Below are positions 19,047 to 19,282 of a DNA stretch of 19,282 nt, piece by piece (positions within the stretch are counted from its first letter, which is position 1; every line of letters starts with the position of its first letter). The position numbers were made by a program, and so were the translations under genes. Origin of the DNA: Podochytrium sp. JEL0797 (lineage: Eukaryota > Chytridiomycota > Chytridiomycetes > Chytridiales > Chytriomycetaceae). The notes below the pieces were generated by a model. The model saw nothing but the letters and a program-made list of their open reading frames with translations, was not told the origin of the DNA and did not search any database. Location of the stretch: the NCBI GenBank assembly GCA_027596195.1, contig JADGJG010000452.1:1-19282 (forward strand), written 5' to 3'.

Positions 19047-19200
19047 GTGCGGAGTGTTAGGCGGAAGTTGAGGAGTAGGGAAAGTGTTGCCAAAGTGTAG
19101 ATTTTGCACTCACCCTACCTATTGGTTTCTTCAATATGCATATTTATTAGAATATAAGACCAGTTCTTTTTATTTTCAGAGAAGAAAGAGAGAAAAAGTG
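19047..19200 (+). pseudogene. 3'-terminal fragment of a GPCR gene plus its 3' flank
   Basis: 19047-19100 encodes VRSVRRKLRSRESVAKV and TAG, matching the last 17 codons plus stop of the GPCR at 5984-7149 with 2 differences in 54 nt. The following ~100 nt match the GPCR 3' flank (downstream of its stop, 5983 to about 5884) nearly base for base, including TTCAATATGCATATTTATTA. Homology stops abruptly upstream at 19046, where gene-X-like sequence begins, so only the gene's tail was copied or retained. Confidence 0.8.
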
Positions 19201-19282
19201 TAATGGTAAGTACTGTATTTTTTGAAGAAGAAGCGCGTTTCGGAATTGTCAGATATGCAAATCTTTGAGAAAAAAAAAAGAG

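Overview
The window looks like nuclear DNA of a fungus, most probably an early-diverging zoosporic (chytrid-type) lineage. Protein-coding genes carry several short introns (about 50-105 nt) with GT donors, CTAAC-like branch sites and CAG, TAG or AAG acceptors. It encodes a KHA1-type K+/H+ antiporter and a Caj1/Djp1-type J-protein together with an Argonaute and a rhodopsin-class seven-helix receptor, a mix expected in chytrids rather than in yeasts. The lineage is inferred from gene content; no rRNA or marker gene is present.

Layout. 222-3697 (-): an 8-exon Argonaute with an intact slicer tetrad and guide 5'-phosphate pocket. 3700-5500: promoter side of Argonaute, then a decayed reading frame (4682-5422). 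5518-6071 (+): a small orphan gene (called X here) converging on 5984-7149 (-), a class-A-like GPCR with 3 exons. 7540-9705: two tandem decayed copies (A, B) of an unknown gene family on the minus strand. 9837-11599 (+): zinc-ribbon/J-domain/DnaJ-X co-chaperone. 11636-12355 (-): Pro/Ser/Thr-rich unknown protein, tail-to-tail with the co-chaperone. 12612-14345: two more copies (C, D) of the same decayed family. 14337-15190 (-): eight-cysteine protein with an 18-residue repeat. 15487-18275 (-): 6-exon K+/H+ antiporter. 18489-19282: a weak reading frame, a remnant of gene X and a 3'-terminal GPCR fragment almost identical to the end of the GPCR at 5984.

The core genes (Argonaute, J-protein, antiporter) are ordinary housekeeping or RNAi genes and show no common pathway or operon logic. 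The unusual content lies between them: (1) the four-copy A-D family, in which a ~170-nt intron appears better kept than its exons and the copies look like a mosaic exchange of 5' and 3' halves; (2) gene X, whose WSAWDPV.GMW-like motif is kept in two places with mostly synonymous change in its second half; (3) the re-used GPCR 3' end at the right edge. I do not see a complete new defence or biosynthetic system. Exon boundaries were set by hand from splice signals and phase; all seven Argonaute, two GPCR and five antiporter introns give a continuous reading frame.
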